From the NCBI GenBank assembly GCA_009775375.1, contig VSPO01000069.1:1-17447 (forward strand): a stretch of 17,447 bases of DNA. The letters run 5' to 3'. The stretch comes from Muribaculaceae bacterium. Lineage in GTDB: Bacteria > Bacteroidota > Bacteroidia > Bacteroidales > Muribaculaceae. Below are positions 8,280 to 16,163 of this stretch, piece after piece. Below the pieces are notes generated by a model. It saw only the letters and a program-made list of their open reading frames with translations. It was not told the origin of the DNA and did no database searches. Every line of letters starts with the position of its first letter. The stretch's first letter is position 1. A program made the position numbers and the translations under genes.

Positions 8280-8976
8280 TTCGCGCCTGAATTAATCCAG
8301 TTTTCAATAAAATCTATTTCATTTGACTTCAAAAGTTCCGAATGGTTGAATGACCATCCGGAAGAAATTCCCGTGGCCACGGCCTGCCAGAGAGTGGAGG
8401 CGGAAGCGTCGTCGGGAATGACCCGGTCTGCGCCGTCGATAACTGTCGAAGGCACATCGACAAGCATTCATAGGCCCTTGCCGGCATAAGGTCGAGTCCG
8501 GCAGCGGCATGCCCCGTCGCCCCGTGGCACTGTATGCAGCTTTCAGAGAAAATCTTGTCGCTGATCGAGGCGAATCGCGAGGCATCCACCTCACCGGCAT
8601 TGAATTCCACCTCCGTCGAGCCTGCCTCGTCGAGAGCAATCGAAGAATACGTGAAAATCCTTTCGCGTAGACGGTTGATGAGGCAGACCTCAACGGATGT
8701 GGCATCCGAGGGGACGTTGGAGAGCACGACCGACTCCGTCCCATCGGACAGCGGCTTTGAGACCACTGCGTAGCCATCACCCTTGCGGAAAGCCGCCAAT
8801 GCCACGGAATAGCGGGAATCCCCGGCATAATCGGAGCAGCCCGAAATCGTAGCGTTCATGACGACCGACCTGCCTCTGGAATTGTCATCCACCGACACCT
8901 CGTCATAGATTTTCCCGTCGTCGCATGCCGTCAGGACTAAAGCCAAGGCAGCGACGGATAAAAGCAACTTTCCCAT
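8276..8976 (-). pseudogene. c-type cytochrome lipoprotein interrupted by a single-base frameshift
   Basis: The first frame gives a lipoprotein (LVLTAC, Cys18) with one heme site CIQCH at 147-151 in a short cytochrome-like tail. After AYE (residue 170, near 8467-8469) this frame turns into low-quality sequence and stops at 8329. The next frame instead continues sensibly from 8467 with LVDVPSTVIDGADRVIPDDA to FIENWINSGAK, and its TGA at 8276-8278 overlaps the ATG of the next gene as ATGA. Adding one base in the short A-run (GAATG to GAAATG) would restore a 233-residue protein with a normal mono-heme C-terminus. So this is either a real one-base deletion or a sequencing error. It probably acts as a periplasm-facing or surface electron carrier. 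It starts 2 bp after the porin stop. Confidence 0.8.
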
Positions 8977-8978
8977 CG

Positions 8979-10187
8979 TCAGAAGGTGTATTGGATTTGG
9001 ATAGTGCCGTTATGCTGGGCAAGCCCCAGGTCGTCGTTGTCGCGGTCGAGCTGAGTCTTGTGGCTTGTGCGCCCTATGTAGCGGTACATTGCCTGCAATT
9101 TCAGGTTGACCCCCTTGAAGAAATAGTTCACGCCGACGGCCGGCATGTTGAGGAATCCTCCCTTGTCGAGGCCGTTGCGGTCGAGGAAGTCGTATCTCAG
9201 GGCCGGCTGCACCCTGTCGGAGACGAAATAGCCTGCCTGAAGATAGCCTCCGAGATAATCGAAACTATCGTCGATTTTCTGGCGTTTCGTGAAACCCACG
9301 TGCATATAATACGCCTCGGCGGCGAGATATAGGCGATTGCGCATCCAGGCCAGTTCGAGACCTGCGCGGAAGTCGTTGGTGCTCTCGTTTTCGCTCTCCA
9401 CGTTGATGGAGGCCGACGCACCGACGAGCAGTTTGTTGAGATCTAGCTGGTTGGGGTTGCCTTGTGTGGCCGGCATCACCCCGAACGGCTGGAACGTCAG
9501 TCTTCCGGCATAAAGCAGCGAGGGGATATGCCAGTCGTCGCTGAAGGTCTTTGTCGCGCTGTTGGTGGAGGAGCCTGTGCCGTTGAAGAGACCGACCTGA
9601 TAGCCCCACTTATCCTTGACCATGCCGTGGAACTCCACTCCGAGGTCGAACCCCGTCATCATCGAAGGGGTCACGGCATTCAATGAATGGGGAAGAATCA
9701 CCGGGGCGGTCAGCGAGACGGGAAGGGTGGGGAAGAGGGTTTCGCCGAGGGTGGTCAGCGTGGCGTGGGTGAAGGGAGTCTTGAATTTACCTATTCTCAC
9801 GCCGAATTCGTCGGCCACCTTCATGTCGGCCCATGCCTGCTGGAGCAGCGCACCGCCCGAAGCGGCGGCATTAATGGAGAGATTATAGGATATGAAGCCG
9901 AAGGCGCGGCCTGTGAAACCGAGCACGGCGTAGGGTATGGAGAATCCGGTGTTGTGGACGTGATCCTGATTGTAGGCCGGGTCGAGACCTTCGGAGTCGT
10001 AGTAATTGAAATCCACGGCCGTCTGCACCATCAGATAAGGCTTGAACTCGAATTTTTTATCGGTGGATTCCCAGACGAAACCTTTCCGTCCGGCGAAGGA
10101 GACAACTCCGTTTTCCGTGTCGGCGTCATATTGGGCTGAGGCCAGCAGCGGGATGAGGGAGAGGATGGTCAGTAATATCTTTTTCAT
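8979..10187 (-). CDS. Outer-membrane porin, OprO/OprP-like
   Basis: This 402-residue protein has a signal peptide (MKKILLTILSLIPLLASAQ). Many amphipathic strands follow, and the chain ends in IQIQYTF with the terminal Phe expected for BAM recognition. Segments such as FGVRIGKFKTPFTHATLTTL, TGFDLGVEFHGMVKDKWGYQ and LQAGYFVSDRVQPALRYDFL match the general layout of the phosphate-selective porin O/P family. Bacteroidetes members with this fold are not proven to carry phosphate. It lies 30 bp after the di-heme oxidoreductase gene and 2 bp before the cytochrome lipoprotein, inside the operon. I infer that it admits the substrate, or an ion, used by the heme proteins next to it. Confidence 0.75.
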   Translation of the reverse strand: MKKILLTILSLIPLLASAQYDADTENGVVSFAGRKGFVWESTDKKFEFKPYLMVQTAVDFNYYDSEGLDPAYNQDHVHNTGFSIPYAVLGFTGRAFGFISYNLSINAAASGGALLQQAWADMKVADEFGVRIGKFKTPFTHATLTTLGETLFPTLPVSLTAPVILPHSLNAVTPSMMTGFDLGVEFHGMVKDKWGYQVGLFNGTGSSTNSATKTFSDDWHIPSLLYAGRLTFQPFGVMPATQGNPNQLDLNKLLVGASASINVESENESTNDFRAGLELAWMRNRLYLAAEAYYMHVGFTKRQKIDDSFDYLGGYLQAGYFVSDRVQPALRYDFLDRNGLDKGGFLNMPAVGVNYFFKGVNLKLQAMYRYIGRTSHKTQLDRDNDDLGLAQHNGTIQIQYTF

Positions 10188-10217
10188 GTGCTTGATGATG
10201 TTTTGGATGTGAAAATG

Positions 10218-11642
10218 TCAGAGAGATTCGAGGAAACGTATCAGAGCGTCGCGGTCGGCCTTGGGCATCTTGGCGAAAAGCTGTCGGGAAGCCTCCCCTT
10301 CTCCGCCATGCCACATGATGGCCTCCGTGAAATTGCGGGCTCTGCCGTCGTGGAGGAAGTAGGTGTGTCCGTTGACCTTCTCCTGCAGACCTATCCCCCA
10401 GAGCGGGGTCGTGCGCCATTCATTGCCCATAGCCAGTCCGGAGACATAGTTGTCGTTGAGACCAACGCCCATGATTTCCGAGCCCATGTCGTGGAGAAGG
10501 AAGTCGGAATAAGGATGGATTGTCTGGCCTCCGAGCCACGGAAGACGCGTGCCGTTGAGCAGGGTGGAGCCTGAAGGACGAGTGTGGAGCGTCGTGACAT
10601 GGCAAAGATGGCACTTAGCCTCATAGAAATTCTTTTCGCCGCGCTTCACGACGGGGTCTTCCGTATTCCGGCGGGCGGGGACTCCGAGGCATTGCATGTA
10701 GAGGTCGACGTTCTCCATCTCCTCCGTCGATACGTCGAGTTTGTCGTAGAGCAGGCCCATCATCGATCCTTGCGACATCTGGAGCTGCCCTTCGCAGATT
10801 TCCTCGGGATAGCGGCTGTTGGTCACGCCCATGTCGGAGGAGAAGCCGAGTTCCACGGTCAGGTCGGCGTGTTGCGCCTTGTTGCCCGAAAGACCTAGCG
10901 ACCTCACGCCGCGCTCCGTGATATAGTTGCAGCGTCCGGAGATGCCATATTCAGGATAGTTGCTCTTTTTTGCCAAAGCCTCGATTTCCAGAGGGTCGAG
11001 AGCCATCATCTGCCCCATGCCTACGTGGCGCAGGGGAATCCTGACCGTGCAGAAGAGGTCTTCGGGAGCGATGTCTCCCTTATACCAGTCGGTCACGGTG
11101 TAAGTGGGGCGTGCGAGCTCATATTTCTCCCCGTCGGGGAAAGAGAAGGTCTGATAGTCCCAGTCAACTTTGACTTTCCCTTCGGGAGTTACCCCATAAA
11201 TTGCCTGGTCGTGGATCACGCGGCCATAGTCGGGGAAGAAAGCCCCGTTTTTCCTGGTCACGTAGACGAGCATTGATGAGAAACCATAGGGACCCGAACC
11301 ACCGTCGGCCCATCCGGCCGGTTTAGTGCGCCCGGCGTTGCTGTGGCAACTGCCGCATGAATATCCGGCATAGACCGGGCCCAGTCCTCCACCCATTCCG
11401 TTGGAGCTCGTGCGCATGTCGTCGTAGAGCTTGTCACCGAGGTTGAAGCGGAAGTTGTAGTTGCCGGTCACCCAGTCGGCGGGCGAGTCGTAGGATTTCG
11501 AGGTGCTTGTAAAGACGGAAGATGTCCCGGCCGACAACTTATAGCCGACCGGAACTTCCACATCAAGCACGTCGAGACCATCCTCTCCACAAGCGGAAAG
11601 GATGGCGCCGACAAATAACATCGAAAAATAACTAAATCTCAT
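10218..11642 (-). CDS. Di-heme oxidoreductase lipoprotein (DHOR, DUF1111 family)
   Basis: This 474-residue protein has a lipobox LSAC (Cys18) after a short signal peptide, so it is membrane anchored and faces the periplasm or surface. There are two heme c sites: CGSCH at 96-100 and CHLCH at 344-348. The C-terminal FLHDGRARNFTEAIMWHGGE is the conserved region of the di-heme oxidoreductase family, related in fold to bacterial cytochrome c peroxidases and MauG. Length is normal and both hemes are intact. The actual electron donor and substrate are unknown for this family; in Bacteroidetes it often sits next to imelysins, suggesting iron redox chemistry. It leads the tight five-gene run that ends in CcsBA, which would attach its hemes. 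Confidence 0.88.
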   Translation of the reverse strand: MRFSYFSMLFVGAILSACGEDGLDVLDVEVPVGYKLSAGTSSVFTSTSKSYDSPADWVTGNYNFRFNLGDKLYDDMRTSSNGMGGGLGPVYAGYSCGSCHSNAGRTKPAGWADGGSGPYGFSSMLVYVTRKNGAFFPDYGRVIHDQAIYGVTPEGKVKVDWDYQTFSFPDGEKYELARPTYTVTDWYKGDIAPEDLFCTVRIPLRHVGMGQMMALDPLEIEALAKKSNYPEYGISGRCNYITERGVRSLGLSGNKAQHADLTVELGFSSDMGVTNSRYPEEICEGQLQMSQGSMMGLLYDKLDVSTEEMENVDLYMQCLGVPARRNTEDPVVKRGEKNFYEAKCHLCHVTTLHTRPSGSTLLNGTRLPWLGGQTIHPYSDFLLHDMGSEIMGVGLNDNYVSGLAMGNEWRTTPLWGIGLQEKVNGHTYFLHDGRARNFTEAIMWHGGEGEASRQLFAKMPKADRDALIRFLESL

Positions 11643-11668
11643 TAAACAACTTTCTTTTTATGCCTGTT

Positions 11669-11722
11669 TTACTTCACCTTTCTCGGCTTCCCGTCTTTGA
11701 AGAGCAGGAATTCGAGGGTATG
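11669..11722 (-). pseudogene. 3' remnant of a second imelysin gene
   Basis: Read on the minus strand, this 54-base stretch encodes HTLEFLLFKDGKPRKVK and a stop. It corresponds residue for residue to the last 17 residues of the intact imelysin, except Lys for Gln at one site. At DNA level it matches 12204-12257 at 50 of 54 positions. Similarity stops abruptly at both edges, and a TAG codon precedes the first His in frame. It is the tail of a lost imelysin paralogue just upstream of the di-heme oxidoreductase gene, or a copy made when the intervening AT-rich gene arrived. Confidence 0.8.
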
Positions 11723-11750
11723 CTATGTAGGTTTGTCACGTTCTGTTATT

Positions 11751-12095
11751 TTAATACAAACTACCTGTTTTTACATGTGAATAATCGGAAACGACAAGAC
11801 TTAAAACACCGTCTTTCCATACAGACACAGTCAGTAGATTATTCTTATCTTCACAGAATGCCTCAATACAGAACCTTCTATCATCGTCAAGTCTATAAGT
11901 TTCCTCATATTTTGAAACAGCCACAGTATCTTTTTTCAAAATACGGGTAACTTGGAACTTACTTTCGGTGGTTCCTTCTATCGAAACCTTTATAATCCTT
12001 GACTTTGGTACATATTCGTCCTCATGATTACAGCTGAGCAGAAGAAATCCCGAAGAGAGTGCGAACAGCAATAAGCGTGTTTTCGTCAACGTCAT
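11751..12095 (-). CDS. Small AT-rich lipoprotein of unknown function
   Basis: This 114-residue protein is taken from the ATG at 12095, because the signal peptide MTLTKTRLLLFALSSGFLLL and lipobox LLSC (Cys22) start there; the frame is open 11 codons further up without need. The mature part has regular alternating polar and hydrophobic strands (RIIKVSIEGTTESKFQVTRI, then CIEAFCEDKNNLLTVSVWKD) and is probably a small beta-rich domain. I recognise no family. The gene and its flanks are more AT-rich than the genes on either side, and it lies between two near-identical 54-bp imelysin tail sequences. It looks like a later arrival within the iron/redox locus. Confidence 0.65.
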   Translation of the reverse strand: MTLTKTRLLLFALSSGFLLLSCNHEDEYVPKSRIIKVSIEGTTESKFQVTRILKKDTVAVSKYEETYRLDDDRRFCIEAFCEDKNNLLTVSVWKDGVLSLVVSDYSHVKTGSLY

Positions 12096-12138
12096 ATATC
12101 TATCTGACCAATAGTGCAAATTCAACATATCTTATTTG

Positions 12139-12176
12139 TGATGTTGTGCATATTTGTAGTAATATGCACAACATCA
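12139..12176. promoter_or_regulatory. 16-bp-stem inverted repeat between imelysin and the small lipoprotein
   Basis: GATGTTGTGCATATT (12140-12154) is exactly complementary to 12161-12175, with one more T-A pair outside and a 6-base loop. No T-run follows on the minus strand, so it is a poor intrinsic terminator. A weak -7-like TGAATTTG for the lipoprotein gene lies at 12124-12117. The dyad could be an operator for that gene or a processing or termination structure after imelysin. Confidence 0.5.
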
Positions 12177-12203
12177 ATATCTTATATAAAGAACTTCTAT
12201 AAA

Positions 12204-12257
12204 TTACTTCACCTTTCTCGGTTGCCCGTCTTTGAAGAGAAGGAATTCGAGAGTATG
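12204..12257. repeat. 54-bp direct repeat, copy within the imelysin 3' end
   Basis: This is the last 54 bases of the imelysin gene including its stop. It is repeated in the same orientation at 11669-11722 with four differences. The two copies bracket an insert of about 480 bases that holds the small lipoprotein gene. Confidence 0.8.
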
Positions 12258-13364
12258 GAAACCTCTGATATTCTGTGAAGCTTCAATCTCTTCCTTGCTT
12301 TCATCATCATTCCAAAGCATGTCGTTGAAATTGCCTGATTTGAGGATGTTGACGATGGCGTCCTGATCGAGAGGCCAGCTGTCCATGTTGGGATCGAGGC
12401 CAAGAGCGTCAACAGGGCCGAAGAGGAATGCCTCGCTCTCCTCCCATGGTTCGCGTGAGCTGAGCCAAGCGTCGCATGCCTTGCTGAAATTAGTGTCGGA
12501 TGGGGATGCGGCGAGCGTCTTCACTGCGCTCAGAAGCTGCGCGTTGCGCTCTTTGAGAAGGGAATAGGTGGGGAGCACCACGTTGTCGACATAATTGGCT
12601 ACAATGGCATCGAGCTTTGCATCGTGGCTTGCGTCGAGACCACTGAAGAAGGGCCTGAGCTCATTGGCGAAGATATTCTTAAGCTCATCGCATGCGGCCA
12701 TCGCTGCCTCCGACTCAGCGCAGACGATATTGTTGCGGAAAGGCTGGGGGATGCTGAGAATTGCGTTGTAGGTCTTCTCTATCGAAGCTTTCACCTTGCT
12801 GTCGAGTTCCGGATTGAGCTCGGCGGTCAGCCCGGCGATAGAGTTGTCGGCCACCTTGTTGTCGAGCGAACCGAAATAGGAGTTGCGGATGGAGACGATA
12901 TTGTTGGAATAATCGTCGCGGGAATGCCAGCTATACCATGACTCCACTGCATAGAGCGCTCCTTCATGGTTGCCGTTCTTATATTGCTGATACGGACTGC
13001 CGATTTTCTGCTCCCCGACCTCGTTGGCGATGGTTTCGCAGCCGGCGAGAATTTCGTCGATGCAGCTTAAAGCGCTTGGATAGGAGGAATTGTTGTGCTC
13101 ACGGAACGTGTCCTTGAACGCCTTGCCGCCATTGTAGCTTTCATTCCAGGATTTGTAGAGGTTTTCGGAATCCTTGGCGAGAAGCTCGGCCACACGCACA
13201 GTGTAATTGTGCCAGCCTTTGGCAATCTCGGAAGAATACTCAATGTCTTTTGATGAAGGTGCGTCGGGACCGTCGTTGCTGCTGCAAGAACCGAGTGAAA
13301 GGACTCCGGCGAGAGCCGTCAGGCAAGCTGCGCCGGGAAGAAGGATTTTTTTGAATGATAGCAT
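12204..13364 (-). CDS. Imelysin-family lipoprotein, circularly permuted form, probable iron uptake
   Basis: I chose the ATG at 13364 because it begins a lipoprotein signal peptide (MLSFKKILLPGAACLTALAG, lipobox LGSC, Cys27). A longer frame to 13505 would run into the upstream barrel gene. The protein has 386 residues. In canonical imelysins the EPW...EAFLFGP and GxHxxE segments precede the ESW..S segment. Here ESWYSWHSRDDYSNNIVSIR is at about 141, EPWEESEAFLFGPVD at about 305, and GFHTLE at 368-373, near the C-terminus. This is the circularly permuted order known from the Bacteroides ovatus crystal structure. Imelysins are thought to bind iron or assist its uptake and are probably not peptidases. 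Neighbours are an outer-membrane barrel upstream and heme redox proteins downstream. Confidence 0.88.
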   Translation of the reverse strand: MLSFKKILLPGAACLTALAGVLSLGSCSSNDGPDAPSSKDIEYSSEIAKGWHNYTVRVAELLAKDSENLYKSWNESYNGGKAFKDTFREHNNSSYPSALSCIDEILAGCETIANEVGEQKIGSPYQQYKNGNHEGALYAVESWYSWHSRDDYSNNIVSIRNSYFGSLDNKVADNSIAGLTAELNPELDSKVKASIEKTYNAILSIPQPFRNNIVCAESEAAMAACDELKNIFANELRPFFSGLDASHDAKLDAIVANYVDNVVLPTYSLLKERNAQLLSAVKTLAASPSDTNFSKACDAWLSSREPWEESEAFLFGPVDALGLDPNMDSWPLDQDAIVNILKSGNFNDMLWNDDESKEEIEASQNIRGFHTLEFLLFKDGQPRKVK

Positions 13365-13410
13365 ATCTATTTTAGTTTTAATTAATGTCTGATTAAATGG
13401 CGTTTGCCCG

Positions 13411-14727
13411 TCAGCGGCGGAAGAACCATCCGATGTAGGCAATGCCGATTGAGAATTCGTTTTCGCTGTTGTAATTGCCTTTGCCGAACACTTTCGACGT
13501 GCCAATCTGGCGGGTGGAGTAATCGGCCTTCACCACAAGATTTGGCAGGGCAAACCAATTGAGACCTGCGGTCCACTTGCTGACCTCCAGCCGACGGTCG
13601 GGGCTCCAGGGCTTTTCCACCACTTTCTGAGGATTATGATATTCATAACGTCCGAATGGGAAGAGCGAGGGACAGCCGGCGATGTTTAGAATATTTTTTA
13701 TGTCCAGGCCAAGTTCAGCTCCATAGCTGAGAGCGTTTTTGGCGATGGGGGTCAGTCGGCTGTAGGGGGAAGCGTTGGGAAGACGACCGTTGCGCTCGTT
13801 GAGGGCGCGGGTGTTGCCGATATGTCCGTAGGTGAGGTCGGCGCGAAGGGTAAGGTAGCGGTGGCGGTACTGGGCGTCCCAAGTCAGGACCTGAACAGGC
13901 ACTTTGCCATATCCGGCATACGTCTCGGGTTTGTCGGAATTAGACCCCGCGTCGCGGCAATAATAGAATGACACTCCCGTGCGCAGACCGGGGATTCCGC
14001 GCCAGTCGAGGCGGGCGACGTAGGCGGGCGACGTGAAATTGTCAGACTCAAAAAATCCCTGCTTCCCAGAGGCAATCCACGTGTCGCGGTCGAACCCGTT
14101 GGCGTTAAGCCCGGCAACTACCATCAGCTGGTAGTCGAACGTTGCGGCTTTGCGTCCGAACGTTCCGAAAAGCTCGATGCCCGTCTCATGCCATGTGGAG
14201 GGCATAATAGCTGTCTGGCTTTCGGGGCGGATGGTGCCGAAGAAGTTGATCGGCTCATGATGGGCGTTTGTCAGGCCGACTGGCACTATCATGTGTCCGG
14301 CACGGATGTTGAAAGCGGGAGTTATCAGGCGGGTGATGTGAAGCTGTTCGAGAGCCACCTCGCCCCCTTTCTCTATTTCCGTCTCATATTCGCCGTTCTC
14401 GTTGCCTTCAAGTTCTACGGCTGTGCCAGTCCCTCCGGCCTCGAACTCGATTTCTGCCCCGAGAATCCATTTTGGGGTGAATTTATAGTCGAATCCTATG
14501 GTAAACCGGGGGATTGCGATCGTGTTGCGATGATCCTTTACGGAGCCATCTTTAAGGAAACGGTTGATACCATAATCCTTAAAAGAAGCCACGGCCTCGC
14601 CATAGCTTCCGAACCGGAATTTGGAATATCCTGCGGTGTCGGCAAGTTCCTGTGCGGAAGCCGGCAGAGTAAGGAGGGAGAGGAGGGCCGTCAGGGCCGA
14701 TGTGAGCTTGATATGTTTTGCCGTCAT
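13411..14727 (-). CDS. Outer-membrane beta-barrel (porin-like) protein of the imelysin locus
   Basis: This 438-residue protein has a signal peptide ending LPASAQ (residue 26). The rest is barrel-like, with repeated aromatic/polar strands (FTIGFDYKFTPKWILGAEIE, HITRLITPAFNIRAGHMIVP, LTLRADLTYGHIGNTRALNE). A DDE-like or enzymatic motif is absent. The chain ends in IGIAYIGWFFRR, so the terminal residue is Arg although the strand is aromatic. It is the first gene of the minus-strand locus, 46 bp before the imelysin start, with a good -7 element in front. Outer-membrane barrels of this sort often sit beside imelysins in Bacteroidetes and may pass iron or a chelate. I cannot name the substrate. Confidence 0.75.
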   Translation of the reverse strand: MTAKHIKLTSALTALLSLLTLPASAQELADTAGYSKFRFGSYGEAVASFKDYGINRFLKDGSVKDHRNTIAIPRFTIGFDYKFTPKWILGAEIEFEAGGTGTAVELEGNENGEYETEIEKGGEVALEQLHITRLITPAFNIRAGHMIVPVGLTNAHHEPINFFGTIRPESQTAIMPSTWHETGIELFGTFGRKAATFDYQLMVVAGLNANGFDRDTWIASGKQGFFESDNFTSPAYVARLDWRGIPGLRTGVSFYYCRDAGSNSDKPETYAGYGKVPVQVLTWDAQYRHRYLTLRADLTYGHIGNTRALNERNGRLPNASPYSRLTPIAKNALSYGAELGLDIKNILNIAGCPSLFPFGRYEYHNPQKVVEKPWSPDRRLEVSKWTAGLNWFALPNLVVKADYSTRQIGTSKVFGKGNYNSENEFSIGIAYIGWFFRR

Positions 14728-14749
14728 TTCTATGATGTTTTTGACGATG

Positions 14750-14757
14750 CAAAATTA
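14750..14757 (-). promoter_or_regulatory. Promoter -7 element for the outer-membrane barrel/imelysin genes
   Basis: On the minus strand 14757-14750 reads TAATTTTG, an exact match to TAnnTTTG, 22 bases before the ATG at 14727. No clear -33 TTTG lies at the right spacing. The stretch 14758-14980 between the two divergent genes holds no gene I can support. Confidence 0.55.
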
Positions 14758-14981
14758 CAACCGATCCCCGGCCTCCGAAATACACACAAATTGGTAAAAA
14801 CGGCCCCTGCCAATACCTATATCAGAGTAAAAGCACGATCATCCCGTCCCGGCCACGGATTCATCCGCGTCGGAAGGTAGGCGCATGGAGGCAATTTATT
14901 GTTCCATTCGTCAGTGTTAGGTCCGATTGAAGGCTATTAATGGGATTTCATGCTCCAGCCCTGCAAATTATTGTTAATCCA

Positions 14982-15013
14982 TTGCTTGTTCTCCATATTT
15001 TTTCGTAAATTTG
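14982..15013 (+). promoter_or_regulatory. Promoter of the GH5 gene
   Basis: TAAATTTG at 15006-15013 matches the Bacteroidetes -7 consensus exactly. TTG triplets at 14982-14984 and 14986-14988 are suitably placed as -33. Transcription would start near 15020, giving a leader of roughly 90 bases before the ATG at 15108. Confidence 0.7.
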
Positions 15014-15107
15014 CAATTCGCTGTAAGAAAGCTGTCATCCAACATGATGGCTTATCAGAAATCAATAATCTGAACACCTAATTAAAATAACCATAAAATA
15101 TCATAGA

Positions 15108-16124
15108 ATGAGAAAGACAAGATTTTTTGGAATGGCAGCTGCCATTCTTGCGCTGACTGCCTCTATGGCTTGTTCACAGTCGAAACAAAAGGCGGCGGTG
15201 GCTGAAAGCGAAGCCGTCGATTCCGTCTTCGTAAAGCCGCTCCGCGTAGAGGGGACGGCCCTGCTCAACACGGATGGCGACACGGTGGTGCTGACCGGCG
15301 CGTCGTTCGGATGGCATGGTAATTGGGGAAGATTCTATACTCCCGGTTCCGTGAAGGCCATCAAGGAGAAATGGGGAGCCAACGTGACTCGGGCCGCAAT
15401 CGGAGCCCACACGTCGGGCGACGTGCTCAATTCCTATGAGGCCGATTCCGCATATGCCGTCAATTCTGCCATTGCCGTAATCGACGCCGCGATTGCCAAC
15501 GACATGTACGTCATCTGCGACTGGCATTCCCACGAAAACCGCAAGGAGAATGCCAAGAAATTCTTCGAGGTCATATCGAAAAAGTATGGCGACGACCCCC
15601 ATATCATCTATGAGATATGGAACGAGCCTCTCCAGATTCAGTGGCAGGAGATAAAGGACTATGCAGCAGAGGTCATACCCGTCATTCGCAAAAACGCTCC
15701 CAACTCGGTCGTAATCGTTGGCACTCCCAGCTGGGATCAGGAGGTGGACAAGGCTGCGGCCGACCCTCTGAAGGAGAAGAACGTCACTTACGCACTCCAT
15801 TACTATGCTGCGACGCATAAGGATTATCTCCGCGAACGCGCACGGCAGGCCATCGACGCGGGTCTCCCGCTCTTCATCTCCGAATGCGGCTCCATGGAAG
15901 CCACCGGCGACGGCCCGATCGACTATGAATCATGGAACGCATGGGTTGACCTTGCCGACCGCAACAAACTCTCGATGCTGATGTGGAGCATTTCCGACAA
16001 GGTGGAGACATGCTCCATGCTGGAGCCCGGCGCCCCCTCCGACGGAATGCAATGGACCGACGACAACCTCAAGGAATGGGCCCGTCTCGTCAAAGAGACC
16101 ACCCAAACCCGCAACTCAAAATAA
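15108..16124 (+). CDS. Glycoside hydrolase family 5 lipoprotein, endoglucanase-like
   Basis: This 338-residue protein probably cleaves beta-1,4-glucan-type chains with retention. It has a lipobox SMAC (Cys22) after a signal peptide, so it is lipid anchored in an envelope membrane. The GH5 fold is read from VLTGASFGWHGNWGRFYTPG, VTRAAIGAH, DWHSH at 138-142, the acid/base in YEIWNEP (Glu173), HYYAATH at 231-237, and the nucleophile in LFISECG (Glu259). The tail LMWSISDKVETCSMLEPGA closes the barrel as in GH5 subfamily 2-like cellulases. Length fits a bare catalytic domain without a carbohydrate-binding module. It stands alone, with its own promoter and a strong hairpin after it, and no SusC/D pair nearby. 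Substrate specificity (cellulose, mixed-linkage glucan) is not decided. Confidence 0.9.
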   Translation: MRKTRFFGMAAAILALTASMACSQSKQKAAVAESEAVDSVFVKPLRVEGTALLNTDGDTVVLTGASFGWHGNWGRFYTPGSVKAIKEKWGANVTRAAIGAHTSGDVLNSYEADSAYAVNSAIAVIDAAIANDMYVICDWHSHENRKENAKKFFEVISKKYGDDPHIIYEIWNEPLQIQWQEIKDYAAEVIPVIRKNAPNSVVIVGTPSWDQEVDKAAADPLKEKNVTYALHYYAATHKDYLRERARQAIDAGLPLFISECGSMEATGDGPIDYESWNAWVDLADRNKLSMLMWSISDKVETCSMLEPGAPSDGMQWTDDNLKEWARLVKETTQTRNSK

Positions 16125-16163
16125 TCCTACAAACCTAAACGGAAACTAATAGATTACGACTCA

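Noticed and set aside
8329..8470. Programmed ribosomal frameshift in the cytochrome lipoprotein
   Set aside because: No slippery heptamer or downstream structure is seen at the switch point; a lost A in a short run explains it more simply.
13365..13505. Longer N-terminus for imelysin
   Set aside because: The extra 47 residues overlap the upstream gene, and the lipoprotein signal peptide starts at 13364.
14188..14880. Plus-strand 230-codon frame
   Set aside because: It lies mostly antisense to the outer-membrane barrel gene, whose signal peptide and strand pattern are convincing. The translated sequence shows no domain.
14758..15107. tRNA or structured RNA gene between the barrel and GH5 genes
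   Set aside because: I found no cloverleaf or long paired stems; only promoter elements can be supported.
15174..15818. Minus-strand 214-codon frame
   Set aside because: It is antisense to the GH5 catalytic domain, which has all catalytic residues on the plus strand.
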